64,000 nucleotides of DNA from Corynebacterium xerosis NBRC 16721 = ATCC 373 (GCF_001552415.1 NZ_BCRD01000001.1:62001-126000), one strand, 5' to 3'. Counted from the first letter of the stretch, positions 26,645-40,491 are shown. Notes: a model not told the origin generated them from the letters alone. Translations and numbers: made by a program.

Positions 26645-28321
26645 CTACTTCCAGCTCGGCAGCCACAGGCGCAGTTCGAAGGTCTCCAGCGGCAGCGGGA
26701 TGCCGGTCATGATCGGCAGCCAGAACAGGAACGCCGCCACCACGACGGCCAGATGCGCCGCCACGAGCCCGACGCCCACCGCGCGCCCCCTGGGCCGCCA
26801 GCGGGCGACGTCGGCGGCGATGAGGGCCATGGCGACGATCACGAAGGGGATCAGCGCGGTGGCGTAGAAGAAGTACATCTGGCGGTCGTGGGCGATGACC
26901 CACGGCACCCACGACGCCAGGAACCCGACGGCGGGCAGGGCGTAGCGGCCGTCGAAGCAGACGATCCACTTGTAGACCACCCACACCATGACGGGGACCA
27001 GCAGCCACCAGATCGGCGGGGTGCCGAAGAGCATCAGCCAGCCCTTGCATTCGCGGCCGCCCAGGCACGTCGTTTCGGTGGAGTAGTACAGCATCGGTCG
27101 ACCGGACCAGAGCCACTCCCAGGGCTTGGATTCCCAGGGGTGCTCGTGGCCGCCGGACGTCGTCAGCGATCCGTGGAACTCCAGGACGCCGCGCTGGTAG
27201 TGCAGCCAGTTCTGCACGGCCTCGGGCAGCCACCCGGTGCCGGGGATGCCGGTGTCGCGCTGGTCCTCGGCGAGGTGCCGGTACACCGACGTCTCCTCCG
27301 CGAACCACGAGCGCCACGACAGCAGGTACACGACCAGCGGCACCGCCACGAGATGCCCCAGGGCGGGCACGGTGTCGCGGGCCAGTGCCCCGAGCGTCGG
27401 CTTTCCGACGCCCGCGCGCCTGCGGTCGACCAGATCGGCGAACACGCTGAGCAACCCGAACGCCGCGATGTAATACAGCCCGGACCATTTCACGCCGAGG
27501 GCGAGCCCCAACAGGACCCCCGCCGTGAATCGCCACCAGCGCCAGGGCAGGGGAGGGCCCAGGTCGTCGTCAAGCGGCAACGGACCGGCCGCCAGCCGCC
27601 GCGCAACCTGGTCCCGGTCCACGGTCAGCGCCCACGCCGCGCCGAGGATGAACGCGGTCTGGATGATGTCGAGCATGCCCATTCGGGAGGACACGAACAG
27701 CACGCCGTCGGCGATCGCCAACACGCCGGCGACGACCGTGGCCAGCGTCGAGCCGGACAGGCGGCGGGTGATGTCCATGATCGCCAGGACCACCAGCACG
27801 CCGGCGACCGCCGACATGAAGCGCCAGCCCAGCGGCGTGTAGCCGAACAGCCACTCGCCGATGGCCATCACCTGCTTCGCCACCGGCGGGTGGACCACCA
27901 GGCCGAAGCCGGGGTTGTCCTCGATGCCGCCGGAAATCGGGTCGCCGGTCGATCGCAGGATCTGCCACGCCTGCGGGACGTAGTGCTTCTCGTCGAAGAC
28001 GGGGGTGCCCTGGTCGGTGGGGAAGCTCAGGCCGACGAATCGGGAGATCGCGGCGACCAATCCGAGGACCGCGAAGACGCGCGTGTCCCACGGCGTCCAG
28101 CGGACGGGGACGCGGAGCCGCTTGGGCTGCTTCGGTTCCTTGGGGCGCTTGGGCTTCTTGGGCCGCCTCACCCGCGTCGTCGTCGCCGGGCCAGTTGCCG
28201 TCGCCGTCGCAGTCGTCGTCGACGGCGGAGTCGCAGCCGCCGTCGCCGGGGCCGCGGCGTCGGCCGGAGTCGGATCCGGCGCGGCACCGTCACTCGTCGG
28301 CTCGGGCGGGGGCTGGGTCAC
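26645..28321 (-). CDS. pmt: Protein O-mannosyltransferase (GT39)
   Basis: Membrane glycosyltransferase of 558 aa that transfers mannose from polyprenyl-phosphate-mannose to Ser/Thr of secreted proteins. GTG 28321 is chosen because TATCAT lies 7 nt before it on the minus strand. A disordered Ala/Thr/Pro N-terminus with KPKRPKEPKQPK precedes the membrane domain. The GT39 acidic motif is FDEKHYVPQAW at the first extracytoplasmic loop, followed by HPPVAKQVMAIGEWLFGYTPLGWR. Ten or more helices are seen. It corresponds to M. tuberculosis Rv1002c and diverges from rsmI in the same way. Confidence 0.92.
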   Translation of the reverse strand: MTQPPPEPTSDGAAPDPTPADAAAPATAAATPPSTTTATATATGPATTTRVRRPKKPKRPKEPKQPKRLRVPVRWTPWDTRVFAVLGLVAAISRFVGLSFPTDQGTPVFDEKHYVPQAWQILRSTGDPISGGIEDNPGFGLVVHPPVAKQVMAIGEWLFGYTPLGWRFMSAVAGVLVVLAIMDITRRLSGSTLATVVAGVLAIADGVLFVSSRMGMLDIIQTAFILGAAWALTVDRDQVARRLAAGPLPLDDDLGPPLPWRWWRFTAGVLLGLALGVKWSGLYYIAAFGLLSVFADLVDRRRAGVGKPTLGALARDTVPALGHLVAVPLVVYLLSWRSWFAEETSVYRHLAEDQRDTGIPGTGWLPEAVQNWLHYQRGVLEFHGSLTTSGGHEHPWESKPWEWLWSGRPMLYYSTETTCLGGRECKGWLMLFGTPPIWWLLVPVMVWVVYKWIVCFDGRYALPAVGFLASWVPWVIAHDRQMYFFYATALIPFVIVAMALIAADVARWRPRGRAVGVGLVAAHLAVVVAAFLFWLPIMTGIPLPLETFELRLWLPSWK

Positions 28322-28359
28322 GACCCCGATGATAGGCAAGGGCCGATAGGATCGCGTCC
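28322..28359. promoter_or_regulatory. Divergent leaderless promoters of pmt and rsmI
   Basis: Only 38 bp separate the two start codons. TAGGAT (28347-28352) is 7 nt before the rsmI ATG, and TATCAT (28334-28329, minus strand) is 7 nt before the pmt GTG. The -35 region of each promoter must lie in or beyond the neighbouring start. Confidence 0.6.
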
Positions 28360-29340
28360 ATGGCTTCCCACGGCGAGACCCCGCACACCCCGATGGATGA
28401 CCCCGATACGGGCCATCTCCCCGGAGCAGGGGGGGATGATCGGGCGGACTGGGAGCCCGCACGCTCCGGTGGCCGGGTCCTGCAGCCGGGCATCACCTTG
28501 GCCGCGACGCCGCTGGGCAACATCGGCGATGCGACCGACCGGTTGCGCGCGGCATTGTCGGAGGCCGATCTCATCGCCGCCGAGGACACGCGCCGCGCCC
28601 GCCAGCTGGCGTCGGCGCTGGACGTGGAGATCCGCGGCCGGGTCGTCTCCAACTTCGACCACAACGAGGAGCAACGCATCGCGCAGCTTCTCGACGCCGC
28701 CCGATCCGGCCACCGCGTCCTCGTGGTCACCGACGCGGGCATGCCCGTGGTGTCCGACCCGGGGCTGGCCGTGGTGGCCGCCGCCCACGATGCGGGGCTG
28801 CCCGTGACGTGCCTGCCCGGGGCGTCGGCGGTGACCACAGCCCTGGCGCTGTCCGGTCTGAAGGTGGGGCGCTTCATCTTCGACGGCTTCGCCCCGCGCA
28901 AGCAGGGCGCCCGCCGGGAGTGGCTGCAGTCTCTGGCCACCGAGCAGCGGGCATGCTGCTTCTTCGAGTCCCCGCATCGCATCGCCGCCACGCTGGCCGA
29001 GGCCGCCGACGTCCTCGGCGGCGACCGCCGCGTGGCCGTGTGCCGCGAACTGACCAAGATGTACGAGGAAACCCGCCGCGGCACGCTCAACGAGGTCGCC
29101 GAATGGGCCGAGGGCGGGGTGCGCGGCGAGATCACCGTCGTCATCGAGGGTGCGGGCGTCACCAGTGCGCCGGTGAACCCCGAGGACCTCGTCGAGGAGG
29201 TCGAGTTCCGCGTCGCCGGCGGCGATCGGCTCAAGGACGCGTGCCGCTCCGTCGCGGGCACCGCCGGGTTGGTCAAGCACCGCGAGTTGTACCAGGCCGT
29301 GCTCGACGCCCGCGCCGCCGGGGACGCGGGCGAAGAATGA
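28360..29340 (+). CDS. rsmI: 16S rRNA 2'-O-methyltransferase RsmI
   Basis: Enzyme of 326 aa, tetrapyrrole-methylase fold, that methylates the ribose of C1402 of 16S rRNA using SAM. Landmarks: ITLAATPLGNIGDATDRLRAAL, AEDTRRARQLASAL, VVTDAGMPVVSDPG and LPGASAVTTALALSGL. About 45 residues of disordered N-terminus precede the fold, more than usual. Start at ATG 28360 is supported by the leaderless -10. It is the pmt-divergent gene, as in mycobacteria. Confidence 0.93.
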   Translation: MASHGETPHTPMDDPDTGHLPGAGGDDRADWEPARSGGRVLQPGITLAATPLGNIGDATDRLRAALSEADLIAAEDTRRARQLASALDVEIRGRVVSNFDHNEEQRIAQLLDAARSGHRVLVVTDAGMPVVSDPGLAVVAAAHDAGLPVTCLPGASAVTTALALSGLKVGRFIFDGFAPRKQGARREWLQSLATEQRACCFFESPHRIAATLAEAADVLGGDRRVAVCRELTKMYEETRRGTLNEVAEWAEGGVRGEITVVIEGAGVTSAPVNPEDLVEEVEFRVAGGDRLKDACRSVAGTAGLVKHRELYQAVLDARAAGDAGEE

Positions 29341-29567
29341 GGAAGGGCAGGGCCCGCGCGTCGGCGGAGCGTGCCCCCATTTGGCTAGCCGACGGGTCTT
29401 GGCCCGCATATCGTTAACCAATTGTGACGATTGCCCACCAGGCACTGGTCTGACCGGCGGGGATGGCGGGGGCGGGCCGTCGTAAAGCGGTGCCGAAACT
29501 GGGAAAAACCTGAGATTTACGTCATTCACATTTGAAATCGCAGGTCAAGGGCCGCCATGGTGGTTAT

Positions 29568-31391
29568 ATGACCACCTCTGACCGTGAACACGGACCAGCA
29601 GACCGAAGAGAAGGGCTCGACTCCGGTTTCGGCGACGCCGCGGGCGTGGCGACGGGCGCCGTCGTCCCGCCGCCCGCCATCGCCGACAACGACCTGCCCG
29701 GCGAGGACCCCGACGGGCGGTCCGGCTCCGGCATCGACCTCGGGGTCACCGTTCCCGCCGTCGGCCTCATTCTGGCCATCGTCGCGTGGGGACTGATCTG
29801 GCCGGACAATTTCGCGAACTTCGCCTCGTCCGCGCTGAGCTGGGTCGTGGACAACACCGGCTGGCTGTTCGTCCTGGCCGGCACGGTCTTCGTATTCTTC
29901 ATCTTCGGCGTCGCGCTGTCGAAGTTCGGGCACATCCGCCTGGGCGGCGACGACGAGAAGCCGGAATTCTCCACGGTCAGCTGGATCGCCATGATGTTCG
30001 CCGCGGGCATGGGCATCGGCCTGATGTTCTACGGCGTCGCCGAGCCGCTGACGTTCTACCGCAACGGCGTGCCCGCTCATGAGCCCAACGAGGTCGGCAC
30101 GGCCATGGCCACGACCATGTTCCACTGGACGCTGCACCCGTGGGCGATCTACGCCATCGTCGGCCTGTCCATCGCCTACGGCACGTACCGCCTGGGGCGG
30201 CGCCAGCTGATTTCGGCGGCGTTCATCCCGCTCATCGGCGTGCGCAACGCCGAGGGGTTCCTGGGCAAGCTCATCGACGTCCTGGCGATCTTCGCCACCG
30301 TCTTCGGCACCGCCGCGTCGCTCGGCCTGGGCGTCCTGCAGATCACCGCCGGCCTGGAGCACACCGGCCTGGTGGAGAACCCGGGCACGTGGCTGATGCT
30401 GGGCATCATCATCGTGCTGGGCTTGGCGTTCCTCGTTTCGGCGTTGTCGGGCGTGAGCAAGGGCATCCAGTACATCTCCAACTTCAACATGATCGCGGCA
30501 CTGATTCTCGCGGTGTTCGTGCTCGTCGTCGGCCCAACGGTGATCATCCTCAACACCATCCCCACCGCCGCCGGCTCGTACCTGTCGCAGTTCTTCGAGA
30601 TGGCGTCGCGCACCGGAGCCTCGGCCAATGGCACCGCCGGCGAGTGGCTGTCGGGCTGGACCATCTTCTACTGGGCCTGGTGGATCTCCTGGTCCCCGTT
30701 CGTGGGCATGTTCCTGGCGCGGATTTCGCGCGGCCGCACGATCCGCGAGTTCGTGTTCTCCGTCGTGCTGGTGCCGTCGCTGGTGTCGCTGGTGTGGTTC
30801 GCCATTTTCGGCGGCTCGGCGATTCACCTCGAGCAGATCGGCCAGTCGATCTGGGGCGACGGTTCCGCCGAAGGGCAGCTGTTCACTCTGCTGGATTCGT
30901 TCCCGGGCGGTGGCATCGCGGCGTTCGTGGCGATGATCCTGCTGGCGACGTTCTTCATCACCTCCGCGGACTCCGCGTCGACGGTGATGGGCACCATGAG
31001 CCAGAACGGCCGGCTCGACGCGGCGCGCCCCGTGACGGCGATGTGGGGCATCTCGACGGCGCTCATCGCCGTCGTGCTCCTGCTCACGGGAGGCGAGGAT
31101 GCGCTGTCGAACCTGCAGTCCGTGACCATCCTCGCGGCGAGCCCGTTCGTCCTGGTCATCATTGCGCTCATGTTCGCGCTGGTGAAGGGGCTTTCCGACG
31201 ACCCGCTGTACCTCGACGACAAGGAGCAGCGCCGATTCGCCCTGAAGCTGGCCCGCGAGCGGCGCATCGCCGCGGCCGCGGAGGGGCGCCGGGCGGCGCG
31301 AACCGGCCGCACCATCAAGTCCGGCAAGCCGGGCAAGTCGGGCAAGGCCGCCAAGGCCGCCAAGGGCGGCGCCACCGCCCCGAAGAAGTAG
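29568..31391 (+). CDS. BCCT-family compatible-solute transporter (copy 1)
   Basis: Na+-coupled betaine/carnitine/choline-type carrier of 607 aa with twelve membrane helices. The family signature is [29 protein letters not shown] in two stretches, preceded by [17 protein letters not shown]. The cytoplasmic N-terminus is acidic and the C-terminal tail is basic ([17 protein letters not shown]). This pairing resembles the osmosensing tails of C. glutamicum BetP. CATGGT lies 6 nt before ATG 29568, suggesting a leaderless message. A paralogue follows after 10 nt. The substrate (glycine betaine, ectoine or proline) cannot be told from the sequence. Confidence 0.9.
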   Translation: MTTSDREHGPADRREGLDSGFGDAAGVATGAVVPPPAIADNDLPGEDPDGRSGSGIDLGVTVPAVGLILAIVAWGLIWPDNFANFASSALSWVVDNTGWLFVLAGTVFVFFIFGVALSKFGHIRLGGDDEKPEFSTVSWIAMMFAAGMGIGLMFYGVAEPLTFYRNGVPAHEPNEVGTAMATTMFHWTLHPWAIYAIVGLSIAYGTYRLGRRQLISAAFIPLIGVRNAEGFLGKLIDVLAIFATVFGTAASLGLGVLQITAGLEHTGLVENPGTWLMLGIIIVLGLAFLVSALSGVSKGIQYISNFNMIAALILAVFVLVVGPTVIILNTIPTAAGSYLSQFFEMASRTGASANGTAGEWLSGWTIFYWAWWISWSPFVGMFLARISRGRTIREFVFSVVLVPSLVSLVWFAIFGGSAIHLEQIGQSIWGDGSAEGQLFTLLDSFPGGGIAAFVAMILLATFFITSADSASTVMGTMSQNGRLDAARPVTAMWGISTALIAVVLLLTGGEDALSNLQSVTILAASPFVLVIIALMFALVKGLSDDPLYLDDKEQRRFALKLARERRIAAAAEGRRAARTGRTIKSGKPGKSGKAAKAAKGGATAPKK

Positions 31392-31401
31392 GGGCGGCAC
31401 G

Positions 31402-33120
<1,719 letters not shown>

Positions 33121-33175
33121 CGAGCGTGCGCCGTGGCTCCCGTGCCGCCACTCGTGGGCGGACGGGTGCCGTCCG

Positions 33176-34555
33176 TCAGGTGCGGTGCAGCAGCGGCGCG
33201 GCCTTCGCCAGGATCTCGTCCCATTCGGCGGCGGGGTCGGAGTCGATGGTGATGCCGCCGCCCACGCCGGCTTCGACGGTGATCGGGGCCGGATGCGGGG
33301 AGCGGGCATCGGCGTCGTCAAGCAGGGGGCCCGGGCCCCGGAACTCGGCGGTGCGGATGGCGACGTTGAGCTCCAGCCGGTCGCCGACCGCCGCGCCAAC
33401 GCCCCCGCAATGCACGCCGCGCGCGACCGGCTCCCATTCCGACAACAGTTCCGCGGCGCGGATCTTCGGCGTGCCCGTCACGGAGGCGGGCGGGAAGCAG
33501 GCGTCGATGAGGTCGGGGTGCGGAAGGGCGTCGGGAAGCGTCGCGGTCACCTCCGACACCAGGTGCCACACGCCGGGCGCGGGCCTCACGGCGAGCAGGT
33601 CGGTGACGCGCACGCCACCGGTCACCGCGACCTGGCCGAGGTCGTGGCGCACGAGGTCGACGATCATGATGTTCTCCGCCACGTCCTTCGCCGAGGCGGC
33701 CAGCTCCGCCGGGTCGGAAGTCAGCGGGATGGTGCCCTTGATGGGCGACTCCCGCACCGTCGAGCCATCGCGCACCAGGAACTCCTCCGGGCTCAGGCTC
33801 GCGACCACCATGTCCCGGCCGTCGGCGTCGATCCCGGCGAGGAATGCCGCGCGCACGGGCCCATGCTTGACGACGCGGCGCGCCCACCACCCGGCAGCGG
33901 CCATCACCGTCGGATTCGGGGTGGTGCCGGACACGGTGGAGGGCAATGGCGTAGCTGCATCGGGCGCGGAGCTGGTGCGGGCCGTGGTCGACGTGGAGGG
34001 CGCCGGCTCGACCGTCCCGTGGAACCGCGTGGACAGGCACGCCTGGTAGACGTCGCCGGCGCGGATGGCGTCGAGGCAGTCGAGCACGCCGCGCTCGTGG
34101 GCGGCGCGATCGCCGGCGTCCCACGCGATGGCGGGATCCTCGGGCAGCGCGAACGCGGCGGCGTCGGCGAGGAGGGCGGGCAGCTCCGCGGCCAGTTCGG
34201 CGGACGCGCCGGGCGCCACGGACCACGTGCCCGCGGCGGGGGAGTCGGAGGCTCCGTCAGCATTCGCGGCGGCATCGGCGGGCACGTCATAGAAGAGGAC
34301 GTCCCTCGTCTCCGCGGAAAACGCCTTCCCGGAGTACGGCAACCAACCGAAACGCCACTCGTCCGAATCGGGTGACGAGGTGCGGGAGGGGGCGTCGTCA
34401 AGCGAAAAAGCCGATGCCCCGCGACCCGCAACCGGGCGCGGCGCGCAATCCACCGCCACCACCGCCGCGTGCCCGAACCAGTCGCCGACCAGCGCCGCCG
34501 GCCGACGACCGGTGGCGGCGAGATGGGCGACGAGCTGGGCGGGCGTCGGGTTCAC
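33176..34555 (-). CDS. pabB: Chorismate-utilising enzyme, aminodeoxychorismate synthase component I
   Basis: Enzyme of 459 aa of the anthranilate/aminodeoxychorismate synthase family. It converts chorismate plus ammonia toward p-aminobenzoate for folate. Motifs: [20 protein letters not shown] with the active-site lysine, [33 protein letters not shown] and [17 protein letters not shown]. The central region holds a low-complexity Ser/Thr insert. GTG 34555 follows TACCAT by 7 nt. The order pabB<>metG agrees with Rv1005c-Rv1007c. Confidence that it is pabB, not trpE, rests on that synteny. Confidence 0.85.
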   Translation of the reverse strand: MNPTPAQLVAHLAATGRRPAALVGDWFGHAAVVAVDCAPRPVAGRGASAFSLDDAPSRTSSPDSDEWRFGWLPYSGKAFSAETRDVLFYDVPADAAANADGASDSPAAGTWSVAPGASAELAAELPALLADAAAFALPEDPAIAWDAGDRAAHERGVLDCLDAIRAGDVYQACLSTRFHGTVEPAPSTSTTARTSSAPDAATPLPSTVSGTTPNPTVMAAAGWWARRVVKHGPVRAAFLAGIDADGRDMVVASLSPEEFLVRDGSTVRESPIKGTIPLTSDPAELAASAKDVAENIMIVDLVRHDLGQVAVTGGVRVTDLLAVRPAPGVWHLVSEVTATLPDALPHPDLIDACFPPASVTGTPKIRAAELLSEWEPVARGVHCGGVGAAVGDRLELNVAIRTAEFRGPGPLLDDADARSPHPAPITVEAGVGGGITIDSDPAAEWDEILAKAAPLLHRT

Positions 34556-34612
34556 GCCGATGATGGTAGCGGGCGCGCGAACCGGCCCGGGCCATGGTTT
34601 ACCCTGAAAGGC

Positions 34613-36466
34613 ATGTCTCGCATCCTCACCGCCGTCGCCTGGCCGTACGCCAACGGACCCCGCCACATCGGGCACGTCGCCGGGTTCGGCGTCCCCTCCG
34701 ACGTTTTCGCCCGCTACCAGCGCATGGCGGGCAACGAGGTGCTGATGGTCTCCGGCACCGACGAGCACGGCACGCCGCTGCTGGTCCAGGCGGAGAAGGA
34801 GGGCGTCACCGTCCAGGAGCTCGCCGACCGGTACAACCGCCAGATCGTCGAGGACCTTGCCGGTCTGGGCCTGAGCTACGACCTGTTCACCCGCACCACC
34901 ACCCGCAACCACTACGCGGTGGTGCAGGAGCTGTTCCGCGGACTGCACGACAACGGCTACATGGTGCGGCAGACGACGATGGGCGCGATTTCCCCGTCGA
35001 CGGGCCGCACGCTGCCCGACCGCTACATCGAGGGCACCTGCCCGATCTGCGGCGCGTCCGGCGCCCGCGGCGACCAGTGCGACAACTGCGGCAACCAGCT
35101 CGACCCGGCCGACCTCATCGACCCGGTGAGCAAGATCAACGGCGAGACCCCGAAGTTCGTCGAGACCGAGCATTTCCTCCTCGACCTGCCCGCCATCGCC
35201 GACGCCCTGGCGGAGTGGCTGAAGGCCCGCGAGGATTGGCGCCCCAACGTGCTGAAGTTTTCGCTGAACCTCCTCGAGGACATCCGCCCGCGCGCCATGA
35301 CCCGCGACATCGACTGGGGCGTGCCCATCCCGCTGGACGGCTGGTCGGACAACAACGCCAAGAAGCTCTACGTCTGGTTCGACGCGGTCGTCGGTTACCT
35401 GTCGGCGTCCATCGAGTGGGCGTACCGCGTCGGCCGCCCCGACGCGTGGCGCGATTTCTGGAACGTCGGCGGCGGCGAAGACGGTGCCGGCGCGGAGTCC
35501 TTCTACTTCATGGGCAAGGACAACATCACGTTCCACTCGCAGATCTGGCCGGCGGAGCTGCTGGGCTACGCGGGCAAAGGCTCGCGTGGCGGCGAGGCCG
35601 GCGCGCTCGGCGATCTGGACCTGCCCACCGAGGTCGTGTCCTCGGAGTACCTGACCATGTCGGGCTCGAAGTTCTCCTCGTCGAAGGGCGTGGTCATTTA
35701 CGTCAAGGACTTCCTCGCGGAGTTCGGCCCGGACCCGCTGCGCTACTTCATCGCGGTCGCCGGCCCGGAGAACCAGGACACCGACTTCACGTGGGACGAG
35801 TTCGTCCGCCGCGTGAACAACGAGCTGGCCAACGGTTGGGGCAACCTGGTCAACCGCACCGTGTCCATGGCGCACAAGAATTTCGGCGAGGTCCCGCAGC
35901 CGGGCGAATTGCTCGACGACGATTCGGCGCTCCTCGACCTCGCCGCGCGCACCTTCGACGAGGCCGGGGCGGCGCTCGGCGCGTCGCGCTTCCGTGCCGC
36001 CGTCACCGCCGCGATGCACGTGGTCGGCGAGGCCAACGCCTACATCGCCGCCCAGGAGCCGTGGAAGCTGGCGAAGGACGAGTCGCAGCGCGAGCGCCTG
36101 GCCACCGTGCTGTGGACGGCGCTGCAGGTGGTCTCCGACTGCAATACGCTGCTGACCCCGTTCCTGCCGGCGTCGGCGCAGAAGGTCCACGAGACGCTCG
36201 GCCGCGATGGCGTGTGGGCCGCCATGCCTGAGATCCGCGAGGTCTCCGACGACATGCCCGTCGAGCCCGTCGGCGTCGGCCTGCCCGAGGCCGGCCGCAC
36301 CTACCCCGTGATCATGGGCGACTACGCCGACCAGCAGGCGACGTGGGGCCGCGTCGACATGGTGCCGGGCACGGCGCTGTCGAAGCCGAAGCCGCTGTTC
36401 GCCAAGCTCGATCCGGAGCTGGCGGAGACCGGCCCGGAGTGGGCGCCGGTCAACCCGGAGCAGTAG
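34613..36466 (+). CDS. metG: Methionyl-tRNA synthetase
   Basis: Class I aminoacyl-tRNA synthetase of 617 aa charging tRNA-Met. Class I HIGH reads HIGH in [12 protein letters not shown]. The zinc knuckle has four cysteines in [21 protein letters not shown]. The KMSKS loop appears as the variant [11 protein letters not shown]. The anticodon-binding domain lies in the last 200 residues; there is no C-terminal dimerisation domain. Upstream, TACCCT is 7 nt before ATG 34613 and GAAAGG is also present, so both leaderless and Shine-Dalgarno starts are possible. It converges with the DUF1707 gene; a CGGCGG/CCGCCG stem spans the stops. Confidence 0.96.
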   Translation: MSRILTAVAWPYANGPRHIGHVAGFGVPSDVFARYQRMAGNEVLMVSGTDEHGTPLLVQAEKEGVTVQELADRYNRQIVEDLAGLGLSYDLFTRTTTRNHYAVVQELFRGLHDNGYMVRQTTMGAISPSTGRTLPDRYIEGTCPICGASGARGDQCDNCGNQLDPADLIDPVSKINGETPKFVETEHFLLDLPAIADALAEWLKAREDWRPNVLKFSLNLLEDIRPRAMTRDIDWGVPIPLDGWSDNNAKKLYVWFDAVVGYLSASIEWAYRVGRPDAWRDFWNVGGGEDGAGAESFYFMGKDNITFHSQIWPAELLGYAGKGSRGGEAGALGDLDLPTEVVSSEYLTMSGSKFSSSKGVVIYVKDFLAEFGPDPLRYFIAVAGPENQDTDFTWDEFVRRVNNELANGWGNLVNRTVSMAHKNFGEVPQPGELLDDDSALLDLAARTFDEAGAALGASRFRAAVTAAMHVVGEANAYIAAQEPWKLAKDESQRERLATVLWTALQVVSDCNTLLTPFLPASAQKVHETLGRDGVWAAMPEIREVSDDMPVEPVGVGLPEAGRTYPVIMGDYADQQATWGRVDMVPGTALSKPKPLFAKLDPELAETGPEWAPVNPEQ

Positions 36467-36472
36467 CGGCGG

Positions 36473-37219
36473 CTACTCGCCGCCGTAGGGGTTGCCACCG
36501 GACTTCTTGCCGCGCTTGTCCCCGGGCTTCTTCAGGCCCATCGTCTCGGGGTCGAAGGCCTTGTTCATGAAGCCGATCGCGCGGCTGGTCAGCTGCTCGG
36601 TCTGGGCCTTGCGCTCCAGGCGCAGCTCGGCGAGGCGCTCTTCCTCGAGGATCTTCTGCTTCGCCGCGCGCTCCTGCTCGGCGGCCTTGCGTTCGGCGGC
36701 GCGGAGCTTCTCCGACGACCGCAGTTCGCGCAGCCGCTGCCGCTCCACCGACTGGGGGCTGGGGACGTGCCAGGAGTCGGGTCCGACCTTCATCACGTAC
36801 AGCATCAGCCACACGGTGGGGATGAGCAGCAGCAATACCGCCGGCAGCGGTGAGGCGATCATGGCCGACCACACGATGGTGCCGGCGGCGGCGCCGACCG
36901 TCGTCAAGCCGAGCAGGCCCAGCCGGGTCTTCTTGCCGTGCTGGTACGCGGCGTCGATTTCCTCGCCGGCGTAGAGCTTCGCGGGGGCTTGCCCGGGCAG
37001 GCCGGCCGTGCGGGAGGCGGGCAGGTCGTCGAAAAGCGGGAGCAGTTCGGTGCCGGTCTGGGCGCAGGCGACCTGCTGGACGCGATCGTCGTATTCGTCG
37101 ATGGTCAGGCGGCCCTCGGAGAACGCGCGGCCGAGGCTGGCCATGGCGGCCTCGCGCTCGGCATCGCTGATGCGGTAGTTGGCGTCGTCTCCGCTGGGGT
37201 TCCCGTGGCTGGCCGTCAT
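36473..37219 (-). CDS. DUF1707 membrane protein with coiled-coil tail
   Basis: Protein of 248 aa. The N-terminal DUF1707 domain (YRISDAEREAAMASLGRAFSEGRLTIDEYDDRV) is common in actinobacterial regulators and membrane proteins. Two hydrophobic helices follow (LGLLGLTTVGAAAGTIVWSAMI, PAVLLLLIPTVWLMLYVM). The tail is a charged coiled coil of about 60 residues (ERKAAEQERAAKQKILEEERLAELRLERKAQ). TATCAT lies 7 nt before ATG 37219. It diverges from tatD over 37 bp. Function unknown; the tail suggests a scaffold or partner-binding role. Confidence 0.8.
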   Translation of the reverse strand: MTASHGNPSGDDANYRISDAEREAAMASLGRAFSEGRLTIDEYDDRVQQVACAQTGTELLPLFDDLPASRTAGLPGQAPAKLYAGEEIDAAYQHGKKTRLGLLGLTTVGAAAGTIVWSAMIASPLPAVLLLLIPTVWLMLYVMKVGPDSWHVPSPQSVERQRLRELRSSEKLRAAERKAAEQERAAKQKILEEERLAELRLERKAQTEQLTSRAIGFMNKAFDPETMGLKKPGDKRGKKSGGNPYGGE

Positions 37220-37256
37220 GCCACCGATGATATCCCCGGGCCTAGACTTGGCCGAC

Positions 37257-38096
37257 ATGGGAAAGAAAAAGCGCCCCGTCGCCCAGCCCGCCCCGTACGT
37301 CGCGCCGCTCTTCGACGCGCACACGCACCTCGCGTCCTGCGGGGCCCGCGATGAAGCGTCGATCGCCGCGCTGATGGACCGCGCGATGGCCGCCGGAGTC
37401 GCCGGCGTGTGCACCATCGGCGACGGCCTGCCGGAGACGGAGCTGGCCGTCGCGGCGTCGCGCTTGCATCCGCGCGTGTGGGCGGCTGCGGCGATTCATC
37501 CGACCCGGGCCCACGAGCTTGACGACGCCGCCCGCGCGCGGCTCACCGAGATGGCCTCGGAGGAGCGGGTCGTGGCCATCGGGGAGACCGGGCTGGACGA
37601 GTACTGGATCGGCAAGATGGACGACTGCGCGCCGCTGGACGTGCAGATCGAGGCGCTGCACTGGCACATGGGGTTGGCGGCGGGCGTCGGCAAGCCGCTG
37701 ATGATCCACAACCGCGAGGCCGACGAAAACCTGATGCGCGAGCTCGACGGGTACGACGGGACGGTGATCCTGCATTGCTTCAGCTCGCCGATCGCCGTGG
37801 CGCGGGAGGCGCTGGAGCGCGGGTACGTGCTGTCCTTCACCGGCAACGTCACCTTCAAGCGCAACGCCGACCTGCGGCTGGCGGTGGAGGAGGCGCCGGC
37901 GGAGCAGTTGCTGGTGGAGACCGACGCGCCGTACATGACCGCCGAGCCTTACCGCGGGGCCCGCAACGAGTCGGCGTTCGTGGGGTGGCAGGCGCGGTGC
38001 ATGGCCGAGGCGCGGGGGATCCCGGCCGAGGAGATGGCCGCGCAGCTGACCGCCAACGCCGAGCGCATCTACGGCATCGAGGTGCCCGGGTTGTAG
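37257..38096 (+). CDS. tatD: TatD-family metal-dependent deoxyribonuclease
   Basis: Hydrolase of 279 aa with a TIM-barrel fold and two-metal site, a 3'-5' exonuclease acting on DNA and RNA in related bacteria. Landmarks: LFDAHTHLAS (metal HxH), VAAIGETGLDEYW read here as VVAIGETGLDEYW, MIHNREADE, and LLVETDAPYM. A short basic tail (MGKKKRPVAQP) precedes the barrel. TAGACT lies 8 nt before ATG 37257 (leaderless type). It starts the conserved tatD-rpfB-ksgA block. Confidence 0.92.
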   Translation: MGKKKRPVAQPAPYVAPLFDAHTHLASCGARDEASIAALMDRAMAAGVAGVCTIGDGLPETELAVAASRLHPRVWAAAAIHPTRAHELDDAARARLTEMASEERVVAIGETGLDEYWIGKMDDCAPLDVQIEALHWHMGLAAGVGKPLMIHNREADENLMRELDGYDGTVILHCFSSPIAVAREALERGYVLSFTGNVTFKRNADLRLAVEEAPAEQLLVETDAPYMTAEPYRGARNESAFVGWQARCMAEARGIPAEEMAAQLTANAERIYGIEVPGL

Positions 38097-38222
38097 CGCC
38101 GCCACCTCTCGCCCCTTCTCGCCCCCTCTTCGCCCCTGTTCGCCCGCTCGGCGCCTTCGGCCCGGGGGAATTGCTGTCACATCCACCACAGTCGCCACAT
38201 GACTTCCACCGAATGGGGGTGT

Positions 38223-38260
38223 GTAACGCCGCCATAACGGCAACTGTGGTGCGAATAACG
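38223..38260. promoter_or_regulatory. (G/A)TAACG repeats upstream of rpfB, possible MtrA boxes
   Basis: GTAACG (38223), ATAACG (38234) and ATAACG (38255) are spaced 11 and 21 bp, i.e. on one helix face. A fourth, GTAACG (38314-38319), lies at the probable -10 (TAACGT). Corynebacterial MtrA is reported to control rpf2/rpfB and to bind loosely conserved direct repeats, so these are candidates. The 38097-38394 gap has no gene otherwise; near 38176-38190 TGTCACATCCACCACA loosely resembles a GlxR half-site pair. Confidence 0.45.
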
Positions 38261-38322
38261 CCCGAATCGGTGGTCAACCTGGGCGTTTAGTGGACTTCGA
38301 CGGGTTCTTTACCGTAACGTGA

Positions 38323-39531
<1,209 letters not shown>

Positions 39532-40491
39532 GTGACCGAAGTCCGTCTTCTCGGGCCCGTCGAGGTCCGCCAACTCGCCACCGAGCTGGATCTGACGCCG
39601 ACGAAGAAGCTCGGCCAGAACTTCGTCCACGACCCGAACACCGTGCGGCGCATCGTCGCCGCCGCCGACCTGTCGCCGGACGACTATCCGGTGGAGGTCG
39701 GCCCCGGCCTGGGGTCGCTGACCCTCGGGCTGCTGGAGCACTGCGGCCGCGCCGCGGCGGTCGAGATCGATCCGCGCCTGGCCGGTCGGCTGCCGCAGAC
39801 GGTGTCGGAATTCGCGCCGGGGCGCCCGCTGAACCTGGTTCTCAAGGACGCGATGACGGTGACGCGGGATGATCTCGTCGGAAAGCAGACCGTTGCGGGC
39901 GCCGGCGCAGGTGCCGCCGGGGGAGACGGCGATGGAGCCGCGACCGCCGAGTTCCCCGAGCCGACCGCCCTCGTGGCCAACCTGCCGTACAACGTGTCCG
40001 TGCCGGTGCTGCTGCACATGCTGCGCGAGTTCCCGTCGATCCGGCGGGTGCTGGTGATGGTGCAGCTCGAGGTCGCCGAGCGCCTGGCCGCCGCGCCGGG
40101 GTCGAAGATCTACGGCGTGCCCAGCGTGAAGGCCGCCTTCCACGGTTCGGTGCGCCGGGCCGGGACCATCGGCCCCAACGTGTTTTGGCCGGTGCCGAAG
40201 GTCGATTCCGGCCTGGTGCGCATCGACGTCTTCGGCGTGCCGGGGCCCGACGGCGAGCCGTCGCCGGCCGGTGATGCGCCGTGGCCGGTGTCGGACGAGG
40301 CGCGCGCGAAGGTGTGGCCGCTCATCGACGCCGCGTTCGCCCAGCGCCGCAAGACGCTGCGGGCGGCGTTGTCCGGCGTGTACGGATCCGGCGCGGCGGC
40401 CGAGGAGGCCCTCGTCGCCGCCGGCATCGATCCGAAGCTGCGCGGGGAGCGGCTCGAGGTCGCGGACTTCGTCAGGCTCGCCGGGCTGTAG
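39532..40491 (+). CDS. ksgA: 16S rRNA dimethyladenosine transferase KsgA
   Basis: Enzyme of 319 aa that dimethylates A1518 and A1519 of 16S rRNA late in 30S assembly. GTG 39532 starts directly after the rpfB stop. Motifs: [13 protein letters not shown]-binding [15 protein letters not shown], acidic EIDPRL, and catalytic [15 protein letters not shown]. An Ala/Gly-rich insert of about 20 residues ([20 protein letters not shown]) precedes the NLPY motif, and another ([13 protein letters not shown]) lies in the C-terminal part. In relatives ispE follows directly; here 9.4 kb intervene. Confidence 0.95.
   Translation: MTEVRLLGPVEVRQLATELDLTPTKKLGQNFVHDPNTVRRIVAAADLSPDDYPVEVGPGLGSLTLGLLEHCGRAAAVEIDPRLAGRLPQTVSEFAPGRPLNLVLKDAMTVTRDDLVGKQTVAGAGAGAAGGDGDGAATAEFPEPTALVANLPYNVSVPVLLHMLREFPSIRRVLVMVQLEVAERLAAAPGSKIYGVPSVKAAFHGSVRRAGTIGPNVFWPVPKVDSGLVRIDVFGVPGPDGEPSPAGDAPWPVSDEARAKVWPLIDAAFAQRRKTLRAALSGVYGSGAAAEEALVAAGIDPKLRGERLEVADFVRLAGL

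Noticed and set aside
33176..36190. 1004-codon minus-strand frame extending pabB opposite metG
   Set aside because: Only the part to 34555 carries chorismate-enzyme motifs; the extension is the antisense of metG and lacks a start signal.
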